Assembly: GCA_036245525.1 (NCBI GenBank)
Contig: BTPG01000002.1
Coordinates: forward strand, 166,423,950 to 166,487,949
Direction of reading: 5' to 3'
Length of the DNA: 64,000 bases
Source: Semisulcospira habei
Lineage: Eukaryota; Mollusca; Gastropoda; Semisulcospiridae
The position numbers and the translations under genes are program-made. The notes beneath the pieces were generated by a model. That model searched no databases. It saw nothing but the letters and a program-made list of their open reading frames with translations, and was not told where the DNA came from. How positions within the stretch are numbered: position 1 is the stretch's first letter; each line of letters opens with the position of its first letter. This document shows positions 1-9,613 of the stretch, one piece after another.

Positions 1-172
1 TGATTTTTACAGAGGAAATCTTTTAAACATTGCACGTTTTGTCCTTCTGAAGCAAAACAGTTTATCATGGCATTTATGTGAGAATCAACATAATGTATTC
101 TGGAAATTAATGGACTTTGTTTAATGTACTCTGGAGTTTGAGACAAGCAGCAACAGAGTATTTGAATATTAA

Positions 173-390
173 CCCTTATCATTCGGAATACACCAGTGTG
201 TGCAACAAGTGTGACTAAAATAGTCCAAGGGTAGTGCCAGAATAGCTTGGCGCCTCTAGGCGCCAAGCCATTGAGGCACCACCCTTGAACTAAAGCCATT
301 GGTCTATGTCCTCATCTGTAAGTACTGTAATGTAACTTGCATGTATGGCAGTGTACAAATTTGAAGCTTTTAGCCTCAGTATGATGCGGG
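173..390 (+). mobile_element. Palindromic MITE, family B (copy 1)
   Basis: It starts after TTAA (169-172) with CCCTTATCATTCGGAATAC and ends with GATGCGGG followed by TTAT, a decayed TTAA. Its core is a long hairpin around 230-295 centred on GGCGCC..GGCGCC, with stem text AAGGGTAGTGCCAGAATAGC. Related copies lie at 6810-7039 and, reversed, at 24850-25058. The latter has intact TTAA on both sides. It has no coding capacity, so it must be mobilised in trans, probably by a piggyBac-type or Kolobok-type transposase, the two groups known for TTAA duplications. Confidence 0.75.
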
Positions 391-452
391 TTATAAAGTG
401 TGGAAAAATATGAAAGATAGAAAAAGACCCAGATGAAGAAACTAACACTTAA

Positions 453-561
453 CTTATTCTACCCCAGACACACCACAGCAAAATATTGTGTCCTGCACTG
501 CAACGCAGTCTTCAGAGGACGACTTCAAAATTTGGGGATTTCAGTCTTGGGGTAGAATAAG
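453..561 (+). mobile_element. MITE family A without hairpin core (copy 1)
   Basis: This 109-bp element is flanked by TTAA at 449-452 and 562-565. Its 14-bp terminal inverted repeats are perfect: CTTATTCTACCCCA and TGGGGTAGAATAAG. The subterminal text (CACACCACAGCAAAATA, then TGTGTCCTGCACTGCAACGC) matches other family A copies, but the 96-bp palindrome that normally lies between them is missing. The equivalent insertion in the right-hand duplicated segment (7102-7668) has three palindromes. Confidence 0.88.
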
Positions 562-847
562 TTAAAATGACAAAACAGAACACTGACATTAATTAACTGA
601 CAACATAAGAAATCACTTCAAACTTCAGCCTTTATTAATCACATCAAAGGTGCATGCATATAAAAACACAGTAATTGTTTGTAAACACTTCAAATCAAAC
701 AACCAAGAGCAGTCAAACCTTTTTCTGGCAACTTTCTGATGAGTAAAACTAGTTCTTGCCTTCGGCACGTAAAGGGTTTCAGCGACTTATGTGCCTCTAT
801 TCATAAAATGGAGAGAGAAATATACTGAGTTCTAGCAAGTGCGACAA

Positions 848-1570
848 TAAAGTTTAGCTGAGTTGGTATACCTCGTCCAGTGCCTAGGTTAAATGCACCA
901 GCGGTGCTAATGTTGCTATTTTGGCACCAGACCGGTCGCTCGGACCGGTCTGGTGCACCCGATCGGTTGAGAGCGTGTGCTTTCTGCACCTGTAATGGGC
1001 AACCTCGGAGAAAGAATCACATGACCGTCGTTTGATTGCTGCAAAATAACATGAATAAAGAATAAACCCTTTCCCATTTGCAATCCGGCAATAATGCATC
1101 CATCCTTATGCTAGCACCACAAAACATTACGCGATTTGGCAGATTTGAAAAATAGCTTTTTTTAATCCTCAATGGAGGTGATTTTGCGACATCTGCGTCG
1201 TTTGCGGCAGAAAGCACGGTCATAGTTGAAGTTCGAGAAATGAGCGCACTACATGTACAATGGACTTGATTCAGTGGTGTGGGGCATGACACAAGCCTCC
1301 GCCATCTCAACACAAAACTGGCGTGTTAGGGGAGGTAAAAGGCGCGGCTAAAAGTTAAAACTGCAAACAAACCTTTTTTTCAACTGTGCTCACAATCTTC
1401 CGCGTGAACGTACGAGACCACACTACAAGTGCAGAAGCCAACCTGCGCGCACAGTTCTGGTGCACATGACCGGTCCGAGCGACTGGTCTGGTGTGAAAAT
1501 AGCAACAATGGTGCCGCTGGTGCATTTAACCTAGATAGAGAGCGAGGTATACCAACTCAGCTAAGGTTTA
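848..1570. mobile_element. Fold-back element with about 140-bp inverted arms
   Basis: The sequence at about 848-1000 reappears as its reverse complement at about 1420-1570. The outer ends are TTTAGCTGAGTTGGTATACC and GGTATACCAACTCAGCTAA. Each arm contains a smaller palindrome around GACCGGTC..GACCGGTC near 930-955. The roughly 420-bp centre has no recognisable gene. This looks like a non-autonomous fold-back transposon. Exact ends and target duplication could not be fixed. Confidence 0.72.
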
Positions 1571-1689
1571 TGCTTCCTGTGACTTTTGAAACAATGCACA
1601 GTATGCAAAGTGTAATTTATAGTAACAATAAAGTTACAGACATTTCCAAAATGATCCAGGCGTACATCAGATAAAAACAAGCTATAAAC

Positions 1690-2300
1690 ACTGAAATAAT
1701 AACACACTTATAATAAATCTTTATGTTGACAATGGTTTTCTTATCTTATTATTGTCTTTCGTCCCCAACCACTGTTCCGTTTGCAAAGTTTTAAATGTTA
1801 TACAGTATACAAAATGATCCAGGCAGACCAACCCCATAGTAGCACTCTTATAATAAATCTTATGTTGACAATGGTTTTCTTATCTTATTATTGTCTTTCG
1901 TCCCCAACCACTGTTCCGTTTGCAAAGTTTAAATGTTATACAGTATACAAAATGATCCAGGCGGACCAACCCCATAGTAACACTCTTGTAATAAATCTTT
2001 ATGTTGACAATGGTTTTCTTATCTTATTATTGTCTTTCGTCCCCAACTGCTGTTCCGTTTGCAAAGTTTTAAATGTTATACAGTAAACAAAATGATCCAG
2101 GTGGACCAACCCCATAATAACACTCTTGTAATAAATCTTTACGTTGTCAATGGTTTTCTTATCTTATTATTGTCTTTCCGCTGTTTCGTTTTTTGCAAAT
2201 TCAAAGGTTATACAGTATACAAAATGATCCAGGTGTCTATCAGATAAAAACAAGCTATACACGCTGAAACCACCCAATAATAACACTCTTGTAATAAATC
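1690..2300 (+). repeat. Tandem repeat, about 140-bp period, 4 copies
   Basis: The phrase AATAAATCTTTATGTTGACA recurs near 1711, 1852, 1990 and 2131, followed each time by a TCTTATCTTATTATTGTC block and an ACAGTATACAAAATGATCC block, giving a period of about 140 bp. A single diverged unit sits at 8910-9028 and 9462-9480 in the right duplicated segment, split there by another insertion, so the expansion is private to the left segment. The short open frames here are translations of the repeat. Confidence 0.85.
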
Positions 2301-2349
2301 TGTATGAAAACGAAAATGCCACGAGTGTGTTCTCTCGGAGAATCTGAAT

Positions 2350-4740
2350 TCATTTTTTTTGTAACTTTTTCAGTCTATTGCGGATGTAATCCTTAATGTT
2401 TGTCCAGCACCTATGCCTAAGTGCGGGCTCTTCTGCGGTTGCCTGCTGTATCTCGGCCTTTCCAAGAAGTTTGTTCACGACGAGGTGTGTCTTGAAACGA
2501 GTTTGAACAGCTTTCTCTTCAGCTTTCTCCCATGGTTTCCTTGAAAATCTAGCTTTCTTTCGAACAGGAGCTGACACAGTACTGTCATCATCAAAACTAT
2601 CTAGATTGTCATCAGGCGCTGGACGTCTTTTCTCTGTCATGCTCACTGATTCCTGTGTTGTTGACTTGCTACTTGCTTCATTCACAGGTGCTGTTTCTCC
2701 CGAGAACTCTCTGCAAGTTTCTGATGTCTTCATTGTCAAAGTCAATCTCTTCATCATCGCCCAGCTCAGCTCTAATGCAGCTCTCAAAATCTGTCATCCC
2801 ATTGTTAACTGACAGAAGAATCTTTGCCACTTTTGCCTTTTGAAGGATGTCTTGAGGTTGGCGATAGATATGGCGATGTATCCGAATATTATGACCAATA
2901 TTCTAGTGCATGTTCCTTTAGAACATCATGGCCTCTGTAAGACCTCTGACCAGAAGGTGTGGCAAAGATGTACTGGGAACCAGCGAGAGCTGGCACTGAT
3001 TGCCTCATTTGAAGGATTCTGTCCACAGTTGTCATCATCTTCTTCATCACCGAAATGGGAACACTCCTATTAAACTTGCCTCTGATTTCCACTCGCTGAA
3101 AATGGTTCACCATTTTCTTCTCAACCTCTGTGAGACCTTTCAAGATATCTTGATTGGTGATCAATCCAATCTTAGCATTCTGGAAGTCTGATACTTTCAT
3201 TCTCTAAACTTCTCTCTCTCGTTTTCAGTTGAAAAGTGATACAGCGCAAATAGTTGCTTTAACCACTGTCAGATAATCTTCCGAAACCATCCTTGTCTCA
3301 AGAAGTATTTGTACCTTCGTAACATCTTCAATATGATGGGATCAGCTTGGGTTTGTTCATGGTCATTTTCCCGACTGACTGGGCTGCTGTAGCTGACACA
3401 CAATCATACCAGTCCCCGGTGAAGACAGAGTCAAACCGCTGCGCCTCAGAGAGCTCCTGTCGCCACCTGTCATCTGAACCATGCCCAAGCTGTTTGGATG
3501 CCTGTGACTGTTTGATCTGTGAACATTTTTTCAAGGCATGGCCTATGCGCATTGCAAGATTGCCTTTCTTGAACTGATGTGTGTCCTCATCAAATTCTGC
3601 TAGCTCTTTTACAGCCAGTACAACATGATCAAAGCTAGCTGAACTGATCACAGCATTTAAACTTGCAATTTTCATTTCTGACCTCACTCTGAAAATCTTT
3701 AATAGTCTCCCTAACTCCCGCACCCTGGAGCTGATTTATCCATCCGTGTGTTCTTCAATGTCCCTGCGGTCAAATAATCTCTTTCCATACTCAAGAAGCA
3801 AGAGGTCAGTTCTGATGAGATGGCTTATCTCATCTTCTCTCTGGCACCTTATGATAGAAGGAAAAGTCAACGTCTAAGGGTATTGGAAGCATTAGCCTCC
3901 AACGTCGTGCCGCCTCACCTCTCTTAGCGAACTAAAACCCTCCAGGTTTCTGACAGCAACGTTTTGAGTGTCCAGAGATCAGCTTTTTTTGATAGAGCCC
4001 TTTGCAATGGCTACAGGCGAGAAGGTCGTCTACCTTACTAGTTTTGGTGCGATACTTCGGAATCAAACATCTTGATTTCTTTTCAAGAATGGCAACGTTA
4101 TGCATGTCATCACCCTCATCTTGTAGTCTGATCCATGCTTGACATCTTTGCTTTGTCCCTTTTTTCATCAACAAAATTTTAGCAACGTCTGCCTCATCTG
4201 CATGGACATCTTGTGTGTGCTCATTTTCAAGACAAGCTTGCTACACAATTTGCATGCATGTTTCTTGTCCCATTTGTACTTTCCTTCCCTCTCTGCAACA
4301 CGTGCACACCTGTTTTTTTCTGTAAGCGCTCTTTCCCCACCCCCAACGTCATGTTCATTCTGCCTATCCACATTCTCATTGCCACCCCCTAATTCACCCT
4401 CTAACGCACACTGTGCCTTGCTGGTACTTGCTTCACTGACACCTGCCCACCCTGAACCTGCCACTTTGAAATCTAACATAGTCAATACAATACTGTCTGT
4501 GTCAGAGATCCCAGAGATTGATGAATCCTGTGAGCTCGAGCCAGGAACAAAGTCCTCGTCATCACTGTCCTTGTATTGCGATGCGCTTGCACTCTCAGGT
4601 CCAGCCCAGGCTCCATTTGCCAACTGGAAAAAGAAAAATAAAGCTGCATTAGGACAGAAACAGCCCAATTTTGGTTTAAGGGGCCTTGCACAAGAATAAA
4701 AAGAGTAATCCCGTGTATGACCGATTTACATATGTGTGAC
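2350..4740 (-). pseudogene. Broken tyrosine-recombinase-like gene (left copy)
   Basis: On the minus strand this is a diverged copy of the 874-codon gene at 9614-12238. Homologous blocks appear in order: acidic N-terminal segment with 'LANGAW' just after a splice-acceptor-like tract (about 4626), zinc-finger blocks, the central helical region, and the C-terminal Myb-like segment ending LKKLQKK. It is split over several frames by stops and indels. A deletion of about 125 bp near 2894-2915, compared with the intact copy, removes the stretch that carries the LRK and LGHD motifs, so it cannot encode an active recombinase. The N-terminal zinc finger is also frame-disrupted. It is the older or unconstrained member of the pair. 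Confidence 0.85.
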
Positions 4741-6014
4741 CATGGTGACGAGGGCTGGCTTCTGCAGCAGCAAAATCCATGTTTTCTGAAAATGTAAGCA
4801 GTTTTCACACATCTGTCAACCCCCACGTGACCCTTTGAGACTGGTCACTCAAAATGGTATGTTTACAAAGGTCTTGCCACAAAGTATCCTTGGGCCAAGC
4901 TTGAAGAATGTGGCTTGAATAGTCTCTGAGAAAATGCCACCGTTAAAGTTTACCATGGACGAGGGACAGACGACCATTGGCCAAGAACATAAACTCACTT
5001 TTGCTTCGCATGCGAGCCAATAAAATGAAGATGATCTCCAGCAGAGGCTTGGCTATCCTGCTGCAGCTGACTAATTTTGCCATGGGCCTTGGTCGTGTGC
5101 CAGGAAGGGGCGTGCTTGTCCACTTCCATAGATCCCGATGGGTTTAGACATCCTGCTGCCATCTGGCGCTGGGTGTGTGCAGAACGTCCTGAGTGTGGCC
5201 AAAACAGTACTGCAAACATGTCAAATGCAACCATGTAAACTTGACATTTTGGATCAGATATCATACATAATTACTACAGTACCCCCAGCCCCCTATGAAC
5301 AATAACTGGTAATACAGTAAAAAGCAACACTTCAGTTGCACAATCCGAAAAACCTGTTCGTGGAAGTCTGTTCTTCGAATCACGAGGCAGTTTTGCCTAC
5401 GAGGATTGAAATACACACTGAAATCTGGCACCATATTGGTTTTGTCATAGTGCATGTGTCAAGTTACTTTTTGATCACAATCACACATTTCAGAAAAAAA
5501 GCAACAAAATCGCGTGACAGATTGACCTTGTAATGGTGTTATTGAACCAATTCATTTCATTGAAGAAGAAAGCTATTGTTAAAATCGTGGGGTTCTATTA
5601 TCTTTTACTACAAGACTGAGCAGCAGACGACCGACCGTAGCCGGAAGACGTCTCAGTTTTCTCGGTGAAGCGGGTCAGTATCGGCTGACTGTGCAATTGT
5701 ATCGGTTTGGGAGCATCTCGGTTAAATAACTGTGCTGAATAAGTTCACTTGGGCGTGCTCTTAAATAAAGAAATATTGCATAAAATTGTACCTTTGCAAA
5801 CGGAACAGTGGAGGCGGGACGAAAGACAATAGGAAGGGGAAACAACTCAGTTCTTGTCAAAGCGCAGCCGACCAATCAGGTATCAAGTTGATCTATAGAG
5901 ACCCTCGCTTCCGTGCCAACACACAGGCCCAGTTCGTTGCAAACACACATCATCATGTAAACCCCTGAATACGGGGACATCCTATTTTGATATTTTTTTC
6001 TGACTTTTGAATGA
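4741..6014. repeat. Upstream flank of left recombinase-like copy, homologous to 12240-14820
   Basis: No gene is seen. Blocks match the flank of the right copy in order: AAAAAGAGTAATCCCGTGTA just upstream of the frame, GTTAAAGTTTACCATGGAC near 4942 (13193 in the right copy), and a block with ACTTCAGTTGCACA near 5328 (14132). It therefore serves as an empty-site reference for two insertions present only on the right: a family A MITE at TTAA 4943-4946, and a second repeat between about 5270 and 5300. Confidence 0.8.
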
Positions 6015-6134
6015 AAGATAATGCAGAAACAACCCTCAGAAAAAATTGGGTGCTTGACTTGGTCACCCAGAATTTTACACACACCCATTTTCCATAAGGA
6101 TGGTAAAGAAAGTCACCCATTTTAGGGGTTTTGT

Positions 6135-6211
<77 letters not shown>
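6015..6211 (+). repeat. Dispersed repeat ending in a (CA)n tract (copy 1)
   Basis: The block containing GAAACAACCCTCAGAAAAAA and CATAAGGATGGTAAAGA runs directly into a (CA)n microsatellite at 6135-6211. The same block followed at the same point by (AC)n occurs at 14822-15007 and 20095-20325, so the microsatellite travels with, or is seeded by, this repeat. Confidence 0.8.
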
Positions 6212-6213
<2 letters not shown>

Positions 6214-6626
6214 GAGACGCAACCATCAGAGTGGGTTACCTAGCATTTCATGTGAAAATGGGTTCCCATATTTCTATTTATTCTAAGGCTCTGGAATTGA
6301 TGCGAATGTTTAGAACTCACATTATAACTAAGCTCTATAACTTAAAATAAAATAGACATTTTCTAGAAACAGAGCCACTAGATGCCGAAAAAATGGGTTT
6401 CTGCCAATAAAGTGGGTGGGTGTCTCTCTTACACAAATGAAACTGGCATTACAGTCAAAATGGGTGTCTTCACAACAGTAGGCGTCTGTAATAAGGTCAA
6501 GTTCATGGAATACTTCTTTTTCACATTAATTTTTTTTTCCCAACTTAAATGTGTATGTGTGCTTTAACATTCTTTACATAGTATGGTGCAAAATTCAATA
6601 AACACTGGCCCGAAACCTTTCGATTA
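6212..6626. other. Stretch with no recognised gene
   Basis: AT-rich sequence between the (CA)n tract and the start of the right duplicated segment. Short GTGGGTGTCT-type phrases occur around 6400-6480. No coding frame, hairpin or repeat of note was identified. Confidence 0.5.
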
Positions 6627-6809
6627 TGATTTTTACAGAGGAAATCGTTTAAACATTGCTGCGTTTTGTCCTTTTGAAGCAAAACAGTTTATCATGGCAT
6701 TGATGTGAGAATCAACATAATGTATTCTGGAAATTAAAGGACCTTTTTTGTGCGTTTTGGGGTACTCTGGAGTTTCAGACAAACAGCAACAGAGCATTTT
6801 GAATATTAA

Positions 6810-7039
6810 CCCTTATCATTCGGAATACACCAGTGTGTGCAACTAGTGTAACTGAAATAGTCCAAGGGTTAGTGCCAGAATAGCTTGGTGCCTCTAGGCG
6901 CCAAGCTATTGTGGCACCACCCTTGAACTAAAGCCATTGGTCTATGTCCTCATCTGTAAGTACTGTAATGTAGCTTGCATAGAATTATGGCAGTGAACAG
7001 ATTTGAAGCTATTTAGCCTCAGTATGACTATGATGCGGG
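6810..7039 (+). mobile_element. Palindromic MITE, family B (copy 2)
   Basis: It follows TTAA at 6806-6809 and begins CCCTTATCATTCGGAATAC. Its right end GATGCGGGT is followed by a decayed TTAA. The hairpin core at about 6865-6930 has GGCGCC at the turn. It sits at the same place as the copy at 173-390, so the insertion predates the segmental duplication. Confidence 0.72.
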
Positions 7040-7126
7040 TCAAAAAGTGTGGAAAAATATCAAAGATAGAAAAAGACCCAGACGAAGAAACGAACACTTA
7101 ACTTATTCTACCCCAGCAAAATTTAA

Positions 7127-7222
7127 GATCCACCACGATAGTTCAAGGGTGATGCCAGAATAGCTTGGCGCCTATGGGCACCAAGCTATTCTAGCATCAC
7201 CCTTGAACTATCGTGGTGGATC
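7127..7222. repeat. Perfect-stem palindrome 1 (compensated base change)
   Basis: Stem arms of about 45 bp. Where the other two copies read CCACCATGATAG / CTATCATGGTGG, this one reads CCACCACGATAG / CTATCGTGGTGG. The base change in one arm is thus matched in the other. Confidence 0.9.
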
Positions 7223-7312
7223 TGTGTCCTGCACTGCAACGCAGTCTTCTGAAGACGACTTCAACATTTGGGCTTAACTTATTCTACCCCAGACACACCA
7301 CAGCAAAATAAA

Positions 7313-7408
7313 GATCCACCATGATAGTTCAAGGGTGATGCCAGAATAGCTTGGTGCCTATGGGCGCCAAGCTATTCTGGCATCACCCTTGAACCATCAT
7401 GGTGGATC
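7313..7408. repeat. Palindrome 2 of the family A MITE
   Basis: A 96-bp inverted repeat with GATCCACCATGATAG at the left end and CATCATGGTGGATC at the right. One arm has a single unmatched base (GAACCATC against GATAGTTC). Confidence 0.9.
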
Positions 7409-7497
7409 CGTGTCCTGCACTGCAACGCAGTCTTCTCAAGACGACTTCAACATTGGGCTCAACTTATTCTACCCCAGACACACCACAGCAAAATAAA

Positions 7498-7593
7498 GAT
7501 CCACCATGATAGTTCAAGGGTGATGCCAGAATAGCTTGGCGCCTATGGGCGCCAAGCTATTCTGGCATCACCCTTGAACTATCATGGTGGATC
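7498..7593. repeat. Palindrome 3 of the family A MITE
   Basis: A 96-bp inverted repeat with fully matched arms and the turn GGCGCCTATGGGCGCC. It is the cleanest of the three cores. Confidence 0.9.
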
Positions 7594-7825
7594 TGTGTCC
7601 TGCACTGCAACGCAGTCTTCTGAAGACGACGTCAACATTTGGGGATTCCGATCTTGGGGTAGAACGAGTTAAAATGACAGAACAGAACACCGACATTAAT
7701 TAACTAACTGACAACATAAGAAATCACTTGAAACTTCAGCCTTTATTTAACGTCTTTCGTCTCCAACAAACAACCAGCCATTCTTTCATTTGCAAAATGG
7801 TATGGCAGTACAACCAACCATTCTT

Positions 7826-8841
7826 CAGAGCATGGAATTACTCGTACTAAAAAAAAGAGGAAAACCCCTTTTCACTAGGGGGGTCCGGGGGCATGCCCCC
7901 CCCCCCCCCCCCCCCCCGGAAAATTTTTTGAAAATTTACATTAAAATTTGTGCAATCTGGTGCATTTTAGAGAGAAACTGAGCAGTTTAACCACCTAAAA
8001 ATCTTGCTTTTTTTTTCTTATTTTTGGGGTGCACTTTTTATTTTTTGTGTCAAAGGTTTAAAAGTTATACTAAAACAAAGTATTCAACAGAATATTTATA
8101 TCCAAATGCTTATTCAAAATACATCTGAATGTCTTTCCATTTTTTTTTAAATTTGAGTTTAATTATATAATATATATACTTTCTTTAATAATCTCTGCTT
8201 AATCAGCTGTAAGTATGGATTCCTTTTATCTCTTATTTAATACTATGTACCATGGTCACTGAGCTGGAGAAAGGTTATATAGATTTTTCAACATAATTTC
8301 ATCAAACTTTACTGGGAAAAAAATACATTGTAATAAATTTATTCACCATCATGAGTAATATTTCCAATGGCACTGCTTTTAGCTTTCTTGTGTTTCGCTG
8401 TAGACACGTGAGCATCAAGTGCTACGCGGCCGCGTAGTTAATATCAACTCTGCGCAGTTCGCGGCAATACGCCTGCCCACAGGCCCGGCTAACTTGCGAA
8501 TACACTGAGCGCGGAGCTCGTCGTTTACGCTTTTCTCGAGCCAAGTCCATCTCCAAATATTCTTGGCTCCAGAATCGTCTGACGTCTATTCTGTCTCCGC
8601 GTTTAAGTATTTTCTCTTCGCCGTATTTTGACCAGACTACGACTCCACTGAAGACCGGAAGTGACCTGTGCGAGCTAAAGCTAACGCCTCGCTCAATTTT
8701 CAATACGCGATTTGGGGATATCCGCCACATAAAGATCACGAAACACGGTATTGGAATAGTGACTTTACGATTTTGTTTTCGGCGGAATGGCAGCTTCATT
8801 TAAGCGGAAATCCGCCAAAAAGAGGAAAATTCCATGCTCTG
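7826..8841. mobile_element. Element with CAGAGCATGGAATT ends and 6-bp duplication
   Basis: The 14-bp ends are exact inverted repeats: CAGAGCATGGAATT at 7826 and AATTCCATGCTCTG ending at 8841. They are flanked by ATTCTT at 7820-7825 and 8842-8847. The interior has a long C tract near 7897-7917, an AT-rich centre and a GC-richer right part with a 125-codon minus-strand open frame (8422-8799) of unknown meaning. The right subterminal text GCGGAAATCCGCC resembles that of the element at 12407-13013, which also has CAG ends and a 6-bp duplication. The superfamily is not certain; hAT elements normally make 8-bp duplications. Confidence 0.75.
8422..8799 (-). CDS. Possible 125-codon ORF inside the CAG-ended element
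   Basis: The predicted protein is basic in its C-terminal half (around REKRKRRAPR) and shows no motif I recognise. It lies wholly inside the element at 7826-8841, on the opposite strand to the GC-rich right half. It could be a residue of a transposon-encoded protein or a chance open frame in GC-rich DNA. No homologue is visible elsewhere in the window, so a real product is doubtful. Confidence 0.2.
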   Translation of the reverse strand: MKLPFRRKQNRKVTIPIPCFVIFMWRISPNRVLKIERGVSFSSHRSLPVFSGVVVWSKYGEEKILKRGDRIDVRRFWSQEYLEMDLAREKRKRRAPRSVYSQVSRACGQAYCRELRRVDINYAAA

Positions 8842-9029
8842 ATTCTTTCATTTGCAGAGTTTTTAAAATGGCATGCAGTATATTACAAAATGATCCCCCC
8901 CCCCCCCCAATAACACTCTTGTAATCAATTTTTACATTGTCAATGGTTTTCTTATCTTATTATATTGTCTTTTGTCCCCAGCCGGCTGTTTCGTTTTGCA
9001 AATCCAAAGGTTATACAGTATACAAAATG

Positions 9030-9461
9030 TGACCCTTTCTCACGAAACCAGTCTTAACTCGCAGCGAGCCAATCAGCACTACACGCAATAATATGTGGTG
9101 GGGGGGTCAATCTGGGGCATTTTCACTTTTTGGGAGAAATGTATTCTACATACACCAAAGTATCGTATGGTTAAAATCTTTATCATGAAAAATGCCATTA
9201 AATAGGTAAAAAATGATTTTAAAAGTCTGCCCTTGGCCCCAATTATGCTGCACACAGAAACTTCACAGGCTGTTTTCTCAAAATGGCCGCCGGAGGCTTT
9301 AACAACTTTAAACACTTAAGAACAGCTTTTACAATTTTTGCACTACAGCATACAGTCATATATCACAGTAATCAGCAAACACTGTAGTTTTCATAAATGC
9401 ATATATGTCAAAACATGCAAAATGCGAGTTCTTAAGACTGATTTTGTGAGAGAGAGGGTCA
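9030..9461. mobile_element. Non-autonomous transposon splitting the 140-bp repeat unit
   Basis: The ends TGACCCTTTCTCACGAAACC and, reversed, TGACCCTCTCTCTCACAAAA are similar, and the matching continues inward through CAGTCTTAA for about 35 bp. The element interrupts the phrase ACAGTATACAAAATGATCC, which is intact in the left segment (for example near 1800 and 2080). Flanking bases ACAAAATG and CACAAATG suggest a degraded 7-8 bp duplication. It has no coding capacity. A hAT-type origin is possible but unproven. Confidence 0.7.
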
Positions 9462-9484
9462 CAAATGATCCAGGCGTCCATCAG

Positions 9485-9486
<2 letters not shown>

Positions 9487-9524
<38 letters not shown>
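9487..9524 (+). repeat. Poly(A) tract of about 38 bases
   Basis: A run of A interrupts text that in the left segment reads ATCAGATAAAAACAAGCTAT (near 1666). A short A run has expanded in the right segment. Confidence 0.9.
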
Positions 9525-9525
<1 letters not shown>

Positions 9526-9613
9526 CAGGCTATACATGCTGAAACCACCCCAATAATAACACTGATGTAATAAATCTGTATGAAATCGAAAATGCTGCGA
9601 GTGGCGGCTCAAT

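Larger units (their letters stand above)
1..636 (+). repeat. Left copy of a duplicated segment (matches 6627-7747)
   Basis: This stretch is repeated in the same orientation at 6627-7747, beginning with the same bases (TGATTTTTACAGAGGAAATC) and continuing through two MITE insertions at matching positions to the shared text AACTTCAGCCTTTATT. It is the first recognisable part of a larger tandem duplication that includes the recombinase-like genes. No gene is seen in it. The two copies differ mainly inside the MITE at 453-561, which has lost its hairpin core here and carries three cores in the right copy. Confidence 0.85.
7102..7668 (+). mobile_element. Family A MITE with three tandem hairpin cores
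   Basis: It is flanked by TTAA at 7098-7101 and 7669-7672. The terminal repeats are CTTATTCTACCCCA and TGGGGTAGAACGAG. Inside are three 96-bp near-perfect palindromes at 7127-7222, 7313-7408 and 7498-7593, spaced 185-186 bp apart. Each begins and ends with GATC and turns near GGCGCC. Between them, the text TGTGTCCTGCACTGCAACGC and AACTTATTCTACCCC is repeated, so the unit duplicated in tandem included part of the MITE ends. Confidence 0.9.
6627..7747 (+). repeat. Right copy of the duplicated segment (matches 1-636)
   Basis: Direct repeat of 1-636 with the same two MITE insertions at matching positions. It is longer because the family A MITE inside it carries three hairpin cores instead of none. 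It marks the left end of the second segment, which continues through the intact recombinase-like gene to about 15000. Confidence 0.85.

Noticed and set aside
4139..4699. Plus-strand 186-codon frame opposite the broken recombinase-like copy
   Set aside because: It is the complement of a decayed coding region and has a similar counterpart (11538-12164) opposite the intact gene; the protein similarity lies on the minus strand.
7127..7593. CRISPR-like array from regularly spaced repeats
   Set aside because: There are only three long palindromes within a TTAA MITE, with near-identical spacers, in a eukaryotic setting.
8422..8799. 125-codon frame as a host gene
   Set aside because: It lies within a delimited transposon insertion and has no recognisable motif; it is kept only as a low-confidence feature of that element.
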